A stretch of 64,000 bases of DNA from Sarcodiotheca gaudichaudii (lineage: Eukaryota > Rhodophyta > Florideophyceae > Gigartinales > Solieriaceae), in contig JAUKVZ010000002.1 in assembly GCA_032355985.1 (NCBI GenBank), positions 558,001 through 622,000 on the forward strand, read 5' to 3'. The translations under genes were made by a program, and so were the position numbers. Shown piece after piece: positions 43,893-53,433 of the stretch (the stretch's first letter is position 1; each line of letters starts with the position of its first letter). The notes beneath the pieces are model-generated. The model made no database searches and was not told where the DNA came from. It saw only the letters and a program-made list of their open reading frames with translations.

Positions 43893-45143
43893 ATGATGAA
43901 GGATCAGCGGATCGTTCTTGTCACATCCGGCGGGCTGAGCGGCTCGTGGGAGTCGCTGTGGCGTTCGGTGCTTGGGCAGTGGCCTGCGCCTTCGCCGCCC
44001 GTGGTTGAGGAGTCGACGATTGAAGCGCTGCTTGCGGCGCCGCAATCGGTGACCGGGGCGCTCGTGCTCTTTGAGATCGACAAGCGGATTGCGCCGGCGA
44101 GTCTTTATAAGGCGATCGATCTTCTGGAGACGCAGCGCGTGCCGATTGCGATCTTCGTGGATGCCGGTGAGGCGCATGCGCAGGAGCTTGTGGGCGCGAG
44201 TGTGTATGCGATCGAGCCGGGGGCGAATCCGGATGTGGTCGCCGGCGCGCTGGAGGCGATTGTGCGTCGACAGCGCATCGTTGATGAGCTGAACGCGGAG
44301 CTTGCTGCTTCGCGGCGCTTTCAGGGCGGGCTGGCTGATGAGATCTCCAAGATCAATGAAGAGATGCAGCTTGCCGCGTCCGTACAGCAGGCGCTTCTTC
44401 CTGCGGAGTTGCCGACATCGCCGGGCGTGGAGTTCGGTGTGCTGTTTCGCCCTTGCGGGCATGTGAGCGGCGACATCTATGACATCAAGAAGCTTGATGA
44501 TCGTCACTTCGGATTCTTCCTTGCGGATGCGGTTGGTCATGGCGTGCCTGCGGCGCTGATGACGATGGTGCTTCGGCGCGGGCTGACGATGCGGGATCGC
44601 AAGAAGCGCGTGGTCGAGCCATCCGATGCGCTGGTGCGGCTGAATGATGCGATGCTTCGCAACAGTCAGGGCTCGGGCCGGTTTGCGACTGCCGTGTATG
44701 GCGTTGTCGATTCGGTGACGCGTCGTGTGCGGATCGCTTCGGCGGGGCATCCGCCTCCGATGCGGATTTCCTGTGACGGCGCAGTGACGCCGGTGGAGAC
44801 GGATGGTTGCCTGCTGGGCGTCTTTCCCGATCCTGAGTTTGCGCAGATTGAGTTCACGCTGGATCCGGATGAGGTGCTGCTGCTGTACTCGGATGGGTTT
44901 GAGACTGCGTTTCCCAGCGCCGAGGAAAGCGGGACGATGCAGCGCACGGCGAGCACGCGATATCTCGATTTCTTCTCGGAGATATCGCATCGCGTGAGCA
45001 GCGCGTCGGTAGCGGAGGCGATCGAAACGCTTGGCGTGCGCCTGAATGAGGCGTCGGGATCGTTGCATCAGGTGGATGATCTGACGGCTCTTGCGATCGC
45101 CGCGGGGCAGGGCGCAGGGTGCGCCGAGGCACAGGCCGCATAA
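43893..45143 (+). CDS. SpoIIE-type PP2C phosphatase with response-regulator-like N-terminus
   Basis: 416 residues starting Met-Met. Residues 1-130 have a receiver-like alternation of strands and helices but no phospho-acceptor Asp that I can place. A coiled segment (~130-165) leads to a SpoIIE/RsbU phosphatase domain with HVSGDIYDI, LADAVGHGVPAALMTMVL, IASAGHPPPM, LLLYSDGFETAFP and a final QVDDLTALAI. The family switches anti-anti-sigma factors. It differs from the phosphatase at 17.8-19.9 kb in having no membrane sensor. Distance to the next gene is 105 bases. Confidence 0.85.
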   Translation: MMKDQRIVLVTSGGLSGSWESLWRSVLGQWPAPSPPVVEESTIEALLAAPQSVTGALVLFEIDKRIAPASLYKAIDLLETQRVPIAIFVDAGEAHAQELVGASVYAIEPGANPDVVAGALEAIVRRQRIVDELNAELAASRRFQGGLADEISKINEEMQLAASVQQALLPAELPTSPGVEFGVLFRPCGHVSGDIYDIKKLDDRHFGFFLADAVGHGVPAALMTMVLRRGLTMRDRKKRVVEPSDALVRLNDAMLRNSQGSGRFATAVYGVVDSVTRRVRIASAGHPPPMRISCDGAVTPVETDGCLLGVFPDPEFAQIEFTLDPDEVLLLYSDGFETAFPSAEESGTMQRTASTRYLDFFSEISHRVSSASVAEAIETLGVRLNEASGSLHQVDDLTALAIAAGQGAGCAEAQAA

Positions 45144-45248
45144 AACACTTCGTTTGGTCCGGCTCTGCTGTTGCGGGCGGGCGCGCGATATCGGAGACTC
45201 AGTCCTTCATTCCCGGGCATATCCGGGCCACTGGAGGTTGAGTCGACC

Positions 45249-48200
45249 ATGCGCTTCATCGATTTGTTTTCGTCGTGTCTGATCTTCGCCTGTGTTTCCG
45301 GTTGCGCGATGGCGCAAGCGGAGGCGCCGACGCCCAGCCCGCAGCCGAAGCTTACGTATACATCCGACTTCTACGGCGGCCTTGCGCATGATGAGGACAT
45401 CCCCACGCCGGCGCAGCTGCTCGGCTATGAGGTCGGCGAGCGTGCGGCGACGCATGCTGAGATCGAAGCGTGCATGCGCGCGTGGGATGCGGCGAGCGAT
45501 CGCACACAGCTGTTTGAATACGCGCGTTCGCATGAAGGGCGGCCGCTGTATTACATGGTGATCTCTTCGCCCGCGAACATGCAGCGGCTGGATGAGATCA
45601 AGGCGAACCTCGCGAAGCTTGCTGATCCGCGATCGGTGGGCGAGCGGGAGGCGGATCGCATTCGGCGGGACATGCCGGGTGTGGCGTGGATGGCGTATTC
45701 GATACATGGCGATGAGACGAGCGGCGCGGATGCGGCCGTCGCGGCGACGTATCACCTTTCATCGTGCATCGAACCTGAAGTGACGGAGATGCTTGATGAT
45801 CTGGTGATCATCATCGATCCAATGATGAATCCGGATGGTCGGGATCGATTCCTGAAGATGATTCGGGAGCATCGCGGGAATGTGCCCAATGTTGATGCGC
45901 AGTCGATGCTGCATTCGGGCTACTGGCCCTGGGGACGGACGAATCACTATCTGTTTGATCTGAATCGTGACTGGATTCTTGGCGTGCATCCTGAGTCGCG
46001 CGGGCGCATTGCGGCATCCGGCGAGTGGCATCCGCTGCTGTTTGTCGATGCGCATGAGATGGGATCGCTGGACACGTTTCTCTTTTCGCCTTCGCGGCCT
46101 CCGGTGAATGTGTATCTGCCGGAGCGGCGTGCGCATTGGTGGGATGTTTTTGCAGACGATCAGGCCGCGGCTTTCGACAAGCACGCCTGGCCTTACTACA
46201 CGGGCGAATGGAATGAGGAGTGGTATCCGGGGTATTCGAGTTCATGGGCGGGTTTTCGCGGCGCGGTCGGCATTCTGTATGAGCAGGCGGGGATCGCGGA
46301 AGACGCCGTAGCGCGGCCGGAAGGAACGCAGCTGACGTATCGCGAATCAGTGCATCATCAGTACGAGAGCACGATGGCGAATCTTCGAACGCTGCAAGAG
46401 CACAAGGATGAGCTGCTCGAGGAGTTCGTCGAAGAGAAGCGCCTGAATGTTTCTGAAGATGGTCCTTTCGCCGAGATGACGTTTGCCATTGCGCCCACGG
46501 GCAATCAGTCGCGGCTGGAGCGATTTGTCAGCCTGATGAAGCTGCAGGGCTTTGATGTGTATGAAGCATCGCGAGGGTTCAGCGCGGATGCGACAGATCA
46601 GCTTGGTGTTGAAGAGGATGGCATGGAGTTTCCGGCGGGGACGCTGCTGATTCCGGCGCGGCAGCCGAATGGGCCGCTGATCGCGGCGATGCTTTCCTTT
46701 GACATTGAGATTCCGGAGGAGTTCCTGGTGAAAGAGCGCCGGGAGCTCTTGCGCTTCGGGCGATCGCTGCTGTATGACGTGACGGCATGGAACCTGACGA
46801 TGATGCACGATCTGGAGGCGTATCAGATTGCGGGCGGCTTGCCGCAGGGCGCGGCGCTGTTTGAGCCGGGCGTGCGTCAGGGTGGGATCATCGCGCCGGT
46901 CGATGGCGAAGCGACGCTGTGGGTGATTGACGGACGCGATGACGCTTCGGTCGCGTGCGCGGCGCACCTGATGGAGCGTGATCTGCAGGTGCGCGTGGCG
47001 GACAAGGAGTTCACGTTTGGCGAGCGCACGTTCCCGCGCGGCTCGGTGGTGATTCTGCGGAATGACAATCCGGGTGATGCGGGTCCGATCATTGAACACA
47101 TCGCGCAGGTGTGCGATCAGTTCGGTGTGACGGCTGTTGGCGTCCAGAGCGGGCTTGGGCGGGGCAATGAGAATCCGGATATCGGCGGCGATCATTTCAA
47201 CCTGCTCGAGAAGCCCAGAATCGCATTGCTGGCGCGCGGGCTGCTGAATGCTTACAACTACGGCGCAACATGGCATGCGCTGGATCATCAGCTTGGCGTG
47301 CGCACGAGTCAGATTGATGTCGGGCAGGCGGCGTTTGGCGGGGATCTTCGTCAGTACAACGTGATCATCGTTCCGGACAGCTGGGGACCATCGCCGATCA
47401 AGCAGCTTGGCGGCAGGCTGAAGGAGTGGGTTGAGCAGGGCGGAACGCTGATTGCGATCGGCTCATCGGCTGCCGCGGCGGCGAACAAGGAAGCCGGGCT
47501 GGGCGATGTGCGCGTACTCTCTGATGCGCTTGAGGAGCTTGACGAATACGAGCTTGCGGTGCTTCGTGAGTGGCGCGGGCGGCATGAAGAGCTTGATACT
47601 GAAGCGCTGTGGTCGCATGCGCCGGGCACGAAGATTGATTATCCGTGGCAGAGCGCGGGGGCGCCGATTGATGCGAAGGAAGCGAAGAAGCGCGACAAGT
47701 GGCAGGAAGTGTTCATGCCGCAGGGCGTGATGATGGCCGGGCGCGTGGATGACAAGAGCTGGCTGACCTTCGGCCTGCGTGATTATGTTCCGGCGCTGGT
47801 TGCCGGGGACACGGTGCTGATGGCCAAGACGGGCTCAGAGGCGCCGATTCGCCTGGGCGTGTGGAGCGAGATCGTCGAAGAAGATGTCGAAGTCGACGAA
47901 TCGGATGGCGAAGACGCTTCGGCGCATTCGGATCAAGGCGAGGCGCCGGAGGATGCGGCCGAGGACAAGAAGGCGGATGCGACGCCGGCGCGGATCGGCT
48001 GGGCGACGGCGCCTGAGGGGTATGAGCTTCGGCTTCGCATGAGCGGGCTTTTGTGGCCGGAGGCGGCGCATCGGCTGGCGAACTCGGCGCTGGTGACGCG
48101 GGAGCGTGTCGGGCGCGGGCAGGTGATTCTGTTTGCGGCTGATCCGGTGTTTCGCGGCTCGACGCTGGGAACGGGGCGTGTGCTGCTGAATGCGGCGATC

Positions 48201-48272
48201 TACGGCCCGGGGATGGGCGCCAGCCATCCGATCGTTCCCGCGCATGGGCGTGAGGGCGGCTTGCATCGATGA
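45249..48272 (+). CDS. M14-family zinc carboxypeptidase, exported
   Basis: 1007 residues from the ATG at 45249, with GGAGG 11 bases upstream. Signal with a possible lipobox VSGC (~residue 19). Peptidase M14 domain: zinc ligands H153 and E156 in SIHGDETSG, substrate motifs NPDGRDRF and DLNRDW, then VDAHEMGS and catalytic Glu in LYEQAGI. The C-terminal ~500 residues include a GATase-like beta/alpha part (IVPDSWGPSPIKQLGGRLKE, GGTLIAIGSSAAAAA) and an acidic Glu/Asp-rich insert near 885-920. It would trim peptides outside the cytoplasm. No operon partner is obvious apart from the large secreted protein 40 bases downstream. Confidence 0.85.
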   Translation: MRFIDLFSSCLIFACVSGCAMAQAEAPTPSPQPKLTYTSDFYGGLAHDEDIPTPAQLLGYEVGERAATHAEIEACMRAWDAASDRTQLFEYARSHEGRPLYYMVISSPANMQRLDEIKANLAKLADPRSVGEREADRIRRDMPGVAWMAYSIHGDETSGADAAVAATYHLSSCIEPEVTEMLDDLVIIIDPMMNPDGRDRFLKMIREHRGNVPNVDAQSMLHSGYWPWGRTNHYLFDLNRDWILGVHPESRGRIAASGEWHPLLFVDAHEMGSLDTFLFSPSRPPVNVYLPERRAHWWDVFADDQAAAFDKHAWPYYTGEWNEEWYPGYSSSWAGFRGAVGILYEQAGIAEDAVARPEGTQLTYRESVHHQYESTMANLRTLQEHKDELLEEFVEEKRLNVSEDGPFAEMTFAIAPTGNQSRLERFVSLMKLQGFDVYEASRGFSADATDQLGVEEDGMEFPAGTLLIPARQPNGPLIAAMLSFDIEIPEEFLVKERRELLRFGRSLLYDVTAWNLTMMHDLEAYQIAGGLPQGAALFEPGVRQGGIIAPVDGEATLWVIDGRDDASVACAAHLMERDLQVRVADKEFTFGERTFPRGSVVILRNDNPGDAGPIIEHIAQVCDQFGVTAVGVQSGLGRGNENPDIGGDHFNLLEKPRIALLARGLLNAYNYGATWHALDHQLGVRTSQIDVGQAAFGGDLRQYNVIIVPDSWGPSPIKQLGGRLKEWVEQGGTLIAIGSSAAAAANKEAGLGDVRVLSDALEELDEYELAVLREWRGRHEELDTEALWSHAPGTKIDYPWQSAGAPIDAKEAKKRDKWQEVFMPQGVMMAGRVDDKSWLTFGLRDYVPALVAGDTVLMAKTGSEAPIRLGVWSEIVEEDVEVDESDGEDASAHSDQGEAPEDAAEDKKADATPARIGWATAPEGYELRLRMSGLLWPEAAHRLANSALVTRERVGRGQVILFAADPVFRGSTLGTGRVLLNAAIYGPGMGASHPIVPAHGREGGLHR

Positions 48273-48312
48273 AATGCTGACTTGAAGGCGATCCGATGCC
48301 GATACAGACGGC

Positions 48313-51015
48313 ATGGATCGTTGCGCGCTCAGATCTCTCTTTTCGGCCGGCACGGCGCTGTGCGCGGCATGTCTGGCGTTTTCGGCGAGCGATTCGGCGC
48401 AGGGTCAGGTGACGCGGCCTGCCAGCGCGCAGCGGATTGTGCGGGCGTTCGATTTCGAGGAGCGCTCGCAGACGCTGGAGGAGGTTCCCCAGCACTGGGT
48501 GCGCCTGGTGCATCTGCCTCCTCGGTATGAGCGGCCGGGCTATCCGCGCTGGAATGAGAGCGGCTTCGACGATTCGTGCGCTTACACGGGGCAGTACTCC
48601 GTGAAGCTGCCGACCAATGGCGGAAGCACGGCGCTGGCGCTGGCGAGCGATGTGGTGCTGGCCTTTCCGGGGGCGGACTATCGCGTGACGGCGTTTGCCC
48701 GGACCGATGGGCTGGTCAATGCGCGCGGGCGCCTGACGGTGCGCTATCTGGATCGGAATCATCAGCCGATTCCCGGCGCCGAATCATCCAGCCCGTTGAT
48801 CATCAACAACACGGATGACTGGCGTGAAGTGCATGCCGATCTGATCGGGAAGCATGATGGGGCGGCCTCGATTCAGGTGACGCTGGAGCTGTTGCAGCGG
48901 GAGAAGTACGAAGGGCGCGAGAAGGCGGAGCATGAGATCTGGCTGGAGGATGTGAAGGGCGCGATCTGGTTTGATGATGTCGTGATCCAGCAGATTCCGC
49001 GTGTGACGATTCGCTCCAATGCGGATTCGAATCTTGTCGTGTCGCCGCAGGAGCCTGAGCTGCTGACGACGGTGCAGGATCTGACGGGTGAATCGCTTCG
49101 CTGTCACATCGAGGTCATTGATGTTGACGGGCGTGTGGTGGCGGAGACGGATTTCGCGGCGCCTTCGCTGGGGCGCGAGGTTCCGTGGAAGCCGGAGCTG
49201 ACGCGATACGGCTGGTATCGCGGTCGTCTGCAGATCAAGAATGACTCGCATGTGGTGGGCGAGCGCTCGGTGAACTTTGTGTGGGCGCCGGAGCGAAGGC
49301 GCATGCTTGCGAGCGCGACGGCGGACTTCGGCGTGACGGTGGACACGATTTTGCCGCAGCATCGGGATCTGCTGCCCGGGCTGCTGAAGCATCTGCACAC
49401 AGGATCGATGCACTACACGGTGTGGGATCGGGATCTGAAGCTGGCGGAGATCAATGACTTCGTGCTGGGCGCGCAGCCGCTGATTGCGGAGCTGCTGGAG
49501 GAAGGGCATCGGCTGACCTTCGTTCTCAAGCGTGCGCCTGAGGAGATGATTCGCTCCGTGCATATTCAGGAGCACGAGCTTTTCAAGCTGCTTGAGAAGG
49601 AACGCGATCAGTGGCTGCCATATCTGTCTCGGATCGTGGAGCGTTTCGGTCAGAGCGTGCGGCGGTGGCAGATCGGCGAGACGCATAATCCGACGTATCT
49701 GCGCACGCCGCAGATTGATGAAAAGCTGGACATGATGGCGGATGTGCTTTCGCGGATGGCGCCGGAGCCGATCGTGGTGACGCCGTGGAGCGCGATGCAG
49801 TCACTGGATCCGGAGGCGGCGGCGCGACATGCGCACACGATCTTCGTGCCTTCGATGTTCCATGCCAGTGCGCTGGAGAAGGTGCGGGAGGACTGGCCGG
49901 AGGAGCTTGATGCGTCGCTGCTGCTGGAGCTTCCGGATGCGGATGTCTTTGGTGATCGTGCGGCGACTGTGGAGCTTGTGAAGCGCATCGTGCAGTTGTG
50001 GCGCTCGGGGCCGGCGGAGATCGTGATCGAGCAGCCGTGGACGGTGTCTGATGATCGTCTGGCGCAGGTCATGCCGACGCCGGCGCTTTCGGTGTATCGC
50101 ACGACGATCGAGAGGCTTTCGGGACGAAGGATTGTCGGTCAGTTTCCGACGGCGCCCGGCGCGTACGCCTTCATTCTCGATGGCATGGGTGAAGATGCGA
50201 TCGTGGCATGGAATGAGACGGCGGATCCGGAGGATGCGCGGATTCGCGCGTTTCTCTCGGATGGTCCGCTGACATTGATTGAGCCCTTCGGCAACACGCA
50301 GCAGGTGTATGCGAATGAAGACGGCGTGCACGATGTGCAGTTCGGGCAGACGCCGGTCTTCATCGAGGGTGTGGATGTGAATCTGGCGCGATTCCGCGCC
50401 GGATTTCATATCGAACCCTCCTTTGTGCCTTCGATGGCGTCGCGGCATGACATGGAGATCGTGCTGACGAATCCGTGGCCGACGCCCTTGTCCGGCCGTC
50501 TGCGCATCGCCGAGCCGGCCGATTGGAAAGTGAGCCCGCGCGTGCAGCGGCTGAACATTCCCGCGGGCTCCACGCAGCGGCTGCCATTTGAAGCCGCGTT
50601 CGGCGTGGGTGAAGAGGCGGGGCGGCGGCGGGTGACGGTCGAGTTCGATCTTTCAGCGGATCGGCGCTATCCGATCGTGCTGCTGCATGACGACATCGAG
50701 CTTGGGCTTGAAGAGATTCAGCTGACGCCGAGCTATCACTTTCAGCGCGATGCGGATGGCAATCTGAGCGATCTTGTCGTGACGCTGCTGATTACGAATG
50801 TGAGCGATGAGCCTGCGACGCTGCATGCGTATGCGCAGGCGCCGGAGTACGCGCGCGAGCAGGCGCCGGTGAGCGATCTGCCGCCCAATCAATCGACGAT
50901 GAAGCGATTCGTCTTTCCCGGCGGCGCCACGAAGCTGCGCGGGCGAAGTCTGCGTGTCGGGCTTTCCCAGGCGAATGATCTGGGGCGGCTGAATCAGACG
51001 CTGACGATTGAATGA
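48313..51015 (+). CDS. very large secreted protein, possible glycoside-hydrolase-like fold
   Basis: 900 residues with a signal peptide (~1-31, ending QGQ). Residues ~40-230 look like a carbohydrate-binding jelly roll (FDFEERSQTLEEVP, then DDWREVHADLIG and AIWFDDVVIQ). The middle (~330-660) has the rhythm of a TIM barrel resembling glycoside hydrolases, including IVERFGQSVRRWQIGETHNP. The last 200 residues are Ig-like beta domains. I cannot fix catalytic acids or a family. It follows the M14 peptidase by 40 bases in the same direction and may be co-transcribed. Confidence 0.65.
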   Translation: MDRCALRSLFSAGTALCAACLAFSASDSAQGQVTRPASAQRIVRAFDFEERSQTLEEVPQHWVRLVHLPPRYERPGYPRWNESGFDDSCAYTGQYSVKLPTNGGSTALALASDVVLAFPGADYRVTAFARTDGLVNARGRLTVRYLDRNHQPIPGAESSSPLIINNTDDWREVHADLIGKHDGAASIQVTLELLQREKYEGREKAEHEIWLEDVKGAIWFDDVVIQQIPRVTIRSNADSNLVVSPQEPELLTTVQDLTGESLRCHIEVIDVDGRVVAETDFAAPSLGREVPWKPELTRYGWYRGRLQIKNDSHVVGERSVNFVWAPERRRMLASATADFGVTVDTILPQHRDLLPGLLKHLHTGSMHYTVWDRDLKLAEINDFVLGAQPLIAELLEEGHRLTFVLKRAPEEMIRSVHIQEHELFKLLEKERDQWLPYLSRIVERFGQSVRRWQIGETHNPTYLRTPQIDEKLDMMADVLSRMAPEPIVVTPWSAMQSLDPEAAARHAHTIFVPSMFHASALEKVREDWPEELDASLLLELPDADVFGDRAATVELVKRIVQLWRSGPAEIVIEQPWTVSDDRLAQVMPTPALSVYRTTIERLSGRRIVGQFPTAPGAYAFILDGMGEDAIVAWNETADPEDARIRAFLSDGPLTLIEPFGNTQQVYANEDGVHDVQFGQTPVFIEGVDVNLARFRAGFHIEPSFVPSMASRHDMEIVLTNPWPTPLSGRLRIAEPADWKVSPRVQRLNIPAGSTQRLPFEAAFGVGEEAGRRRVTVEFDLSADRRYPIVLLHDDIELGLEEIQLTPSYHFQRDADGNLSDLVVTLLITNVSDEPATLHAYAQAPEYAREQAPVSDLPPNQSTMKRFVFPGGATKLRGRSLRVGLSQANDLGRLNQTLTIE

Positions 51016-51018
51016 TGG

Positions 51019-51654
51019 CTACAGACTGACGCCGTGCCTGGCGAGCGCTTTGCGCATCTGCTCGGCGGGTGAGCCTGTGTGATCAACGAGCTCGGCGCGC
51101 CAGTCGATCGCTTCGGCGGCGGTGAGATTCTCCGGCGTGTCATCGAAAAAGAGAATCTCGGGTCCGGCGCGGTTGACGGCGTCTTCAAATGCGCGATAGC
51201 AGGCTTCATCAGGTTTGCGCATGCCGAAGAGATGGGATGCGTGACGATGCTTGAGGCCCTTGATGGGCGGCATCGTGAGCAGGCCATCCCAGTGCAGCGC
51301 GTTGGTGTTGCTGAGGCAGGCGGTTTCAATCGTGTCGATCGCGTTGAGCGTCTCGACGAGTTCGTGAACGCCTTCGTATTCTTCGAGCACCCATGCATCG
51401 ACGACGCGATGGATTTCTTCCGCCGAATAGAGGCCATCGATTTCAGTGGACATGCGCTGGCTGAATGATCGGGCGTCGAGTTCGCCCTTTTCAAATGCGT
51501 GGACGGTCTTGTTCTGGCGCAGGAATGTGGGGATGTCGCCGGCGCCATCACGGACGGGCACATCGGCGCGGGCGCAGGCTTCTTCCCAGGTTCGGCAGAT
51601 GCGCACGATGACGCCGCCAAGATCGAAACACACGAGCGTCACCGGCTGGGGCAC
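51019..51654 (-). CDS. HAD-superfamily hydrolase (YihX-like)
   Basis: 211 residues from the GTG at 51654, which has AAGGAGG 7 bases upstream, far better than the ATG at 51696. Motif I VCFDLGGVIV has the nucleophile Asp followed by Gly-Gly as in the YihX/epoxide-hydrolase N-domain group. Motif II is CLSNTN; motif III/IV are GMRKPDEACY and ILFFDDTPENL. It is probably a sugar-phosphate or nucleotide phosphatase. It overlaps the truD end by 16 bases, so both belong to one transcript with the gene upstream of them. Confidence 0.82.
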   Translation of the reverse strand: MPQPVTLVCFDLGGVIVRICRTWEEACARADVPVRDGAGDIPTFLRQNKTVHAFEKGELDARSFSQRMSTEIDGLYSAEEIHRVVDAWVLEEYEGVHELVETLNAIDTIETACLSNTNALHWDGLLTMPPIKGLKHRHASHLFGMRKPDEACYRAFEDAVNRAGPEILFFDDTPENLTAAEAIDWRAELVDHTGSPAEQMRKALARHGVSL

Positions 51655-52904
51655 GGGGCGTCCTCCTTTGCTGCATCCTGCTGATTTGCGACGCAAACGG
51701 GTTTCATGATTTCGTGCATCACTGATGTGGCGAAGGCGCCGGGCGGGAGTTCGAAGGCGCAGCGGATGTACTCTCCGTGTTCATCGGCGCCGGCTTCAAT
51801 GTCGGTGTCCTGCACCGGGGCGAGCCAGGATCTTCGATCGCCGGTGACGCGCAGGCGCCATCGCTTTGTCGCCTCACGCATCGATTCGAGTGTGACACCA
51901 GTCTGTTCCAGCGCGGCGCGTTCGCGATCGCCGGCGTCGCGATCGGGCTGCTTGAGTTTCACGCCCCAGAGGGGGCCGTCGCGCCGGGTCAGTTCTTCCA
52001 TGCGCGATTCATCCCGGGCGACGATCTCCAGCTCGGCATCGAGAAGACTATTGAAGAGCGCGGACTGGAATGCGGAGACCCAGAGATTGCGGATGTTCTC
52101 GCGCACATCGCGCAGGGCGTCTTCGGCAGTGCGGCCTGCGGCAAGGTGGGCGCAGACGCGGTGCTCGGTTTCGAAGCCGCGGCCGATGAGATCCGCCGCT
52201 TTCTTGTAATCCTCTTTATCGCAGGCAGTGCGGGCGTCGACTCCCAGGGGATCTTCAGCAGGAACGATGGGCGCACAGAGCAGGGCGCGGATGGCCTGCT
52301 CGTCGTCATTCATCAGGATCGCGCGGCCGACGAGATGGTTGTTGCGGCGAACGCCGAAGCGCTGGGCGCCGAAGCGGTTGGGAACGCCGTGCGCTTCGAG
52401 CATGCGCAACGAGCGATGGGCGGCAGGCGCCTTGGCGATCGCGACATCGCGAATGCGGATCGAGAAGCGATTGGCGAGGAGATCGCCACGGGTGATGCGA
52501 GCGCTGTGGGTATCGGCCCAGAGGACGCGCACGCCTTCGGCGTCGATGGTCTGGAAGTCCTCGAACGTTCGCTCGCCCATGTCGATGGAGATGACCTGGC
52601 GCGTGATCGCGTTCTTATCCTTGAGACCGGCGAAGCTGATGCGTTTTCGATCGAGATCGAAGGATCGCGCAAGTTCGCTGACGAGTTGCTGCGTCGTCAG
52701 GCCGTGCTTTTCGATGAAGAGATGCAGGAAGGCGCCTTCGCCATCGGGCTGGATGGCGGGCTGCTCTTCAACGAGGAAGTCCTCGTTGCGCTGTTTGATG
52801 ACGCCGCCGACACCGGGCTGATCGCGCGTGAGATAGATGGGCGATTCATCGCGCGGGTTGATGAATGGATCGATGCGCTCTTCACTTTCCGCTGAAGCGG
52901 GCAC
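51639..52904 (-). CDS. truD: tRNA pseudouridine(13) synthase TruD
   Basis: 421 residues. The TruD-family catalytic Asp is in RISFAGLKDKNAITRQ (D96), and VPNRFGAQRFG near 180 is the second family signature; a large insertion domain follows (~200-350). It makes pseudouridine at position 13 of tRNA-Glu. Start GTG at 52904, two bases after the stop of the bifunctional-nuclease gene, with GAGGA about 11 bases upstream inside that gene. Its end overlaps the HAD gene. Confidence 0.93.
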   Translation of the reverse strand: MPASAESEERIDPFINPRDESPIYLTRDQPGVGGVIKQRNEDFLVEEQPAIQPDGEGAFLHLFIEKHGLTTQQLVSELARSFDLDRKRISFAGLKDKNAITRQVISIDMGERTFEDFQTIDAEGVRVLWADTHSARITRGDLLANRFSIRIRDVAIAKAPAAHRSLRMLEAHGVPNRFGAQRFGVRRNNHLVGRAILMNDDEQAIRALLCAPIVPAEDPLGVDARTACDKEDYKKAADLIGRGFETEHRVCAHLAAGRTAEDALRDVRENIRNLWVSAFQSALFNSLLDAELEIVARDESRMEELTRRDGPLWGVKLKQPDRDAGDRERAALEQTGVTLESMREATKRWRLRVTGDRRSWLAPVQDTDIEAGADEHGEYIRCAFELPPGAFATSVMHEIMKPVCVANQQDAAKEDAPCPSR

Positions 52905-52906
52905 GA

Positions 52907-53314
52907 TCAGAAGTCCTCACTCTGGGCCTCTTCGAGCACATGCTCTTCCACGTAGATGGGAACATCGCCGGCGATGCCCAGCGCGATGGCGTCGGAAGGT
53001 CTGGAGTCGACGTGAAGCAGCTCGCCATCGGCGCGCTTGATGTCGAGCGTGGCGAAGAACGTGTGATCCGACAGATCGCTGATGGTGATGGACTGCAGCT
53101 CGGCGCCGAGCTCTCTGACGAGGCTGGCGAGCAGCTCGTGCGTTTGCGGGCGCTTGATATCGATGCCCTTGAGTCGGCGCTCGATGGCCTGTGCTTCGGG
53201 CAGGCCGATGACGATGGGAAACGAGCGTTCGCCGTCCATCTCGCGAAGCTCGATGATCTGGATGTCGTTGAGTTCGCGAATGAGGATTCGCGAGAGCTCC
53301 ATCCTGACTGCCAT
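52907..53314 (-). CDS. bifunctional nuclease-family protein (DUF151)
   Basis: 135 residues from the ATG at 53314, matching DUF151: FPIVIGLPEAQAIERRLKG, a central DHTFFATLDI, and RPSDAIALGI near the end, the most conserved stretch of the family. Members from Thermotoga bind divalent metals, and plant homologues have RNase/DNase activity. It is the first gene of an operon with truD and the HAD gene. AGGAG lies 12 bases upstream. A shorter form from an ATG four codons on is possible. Confidence 0.85.
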   Translation of the reverse strand: MAVRMELSRILIRELNDIQIIELREMDGERSFPIVIGLPEAQAIERRLKGIDIKRPQTHELLASLVRELGAELQSITISDLSDHTFFATLDIKRADGELLHVDSRPSDAIALGIAGDVPIYVEEHVLEEAQSEDF

Positions 53315-53433
53315 GGGGCGCCGATCTCCTGAATCTTCCCCTTGCTGATGACGAACGGCCGCACCGAGCCGGGGATCGCATAAGGGTATCCTCCAATGGC
53401 CGCCCTGGAGGCGGGAAAGGACCTGCTGTCTTG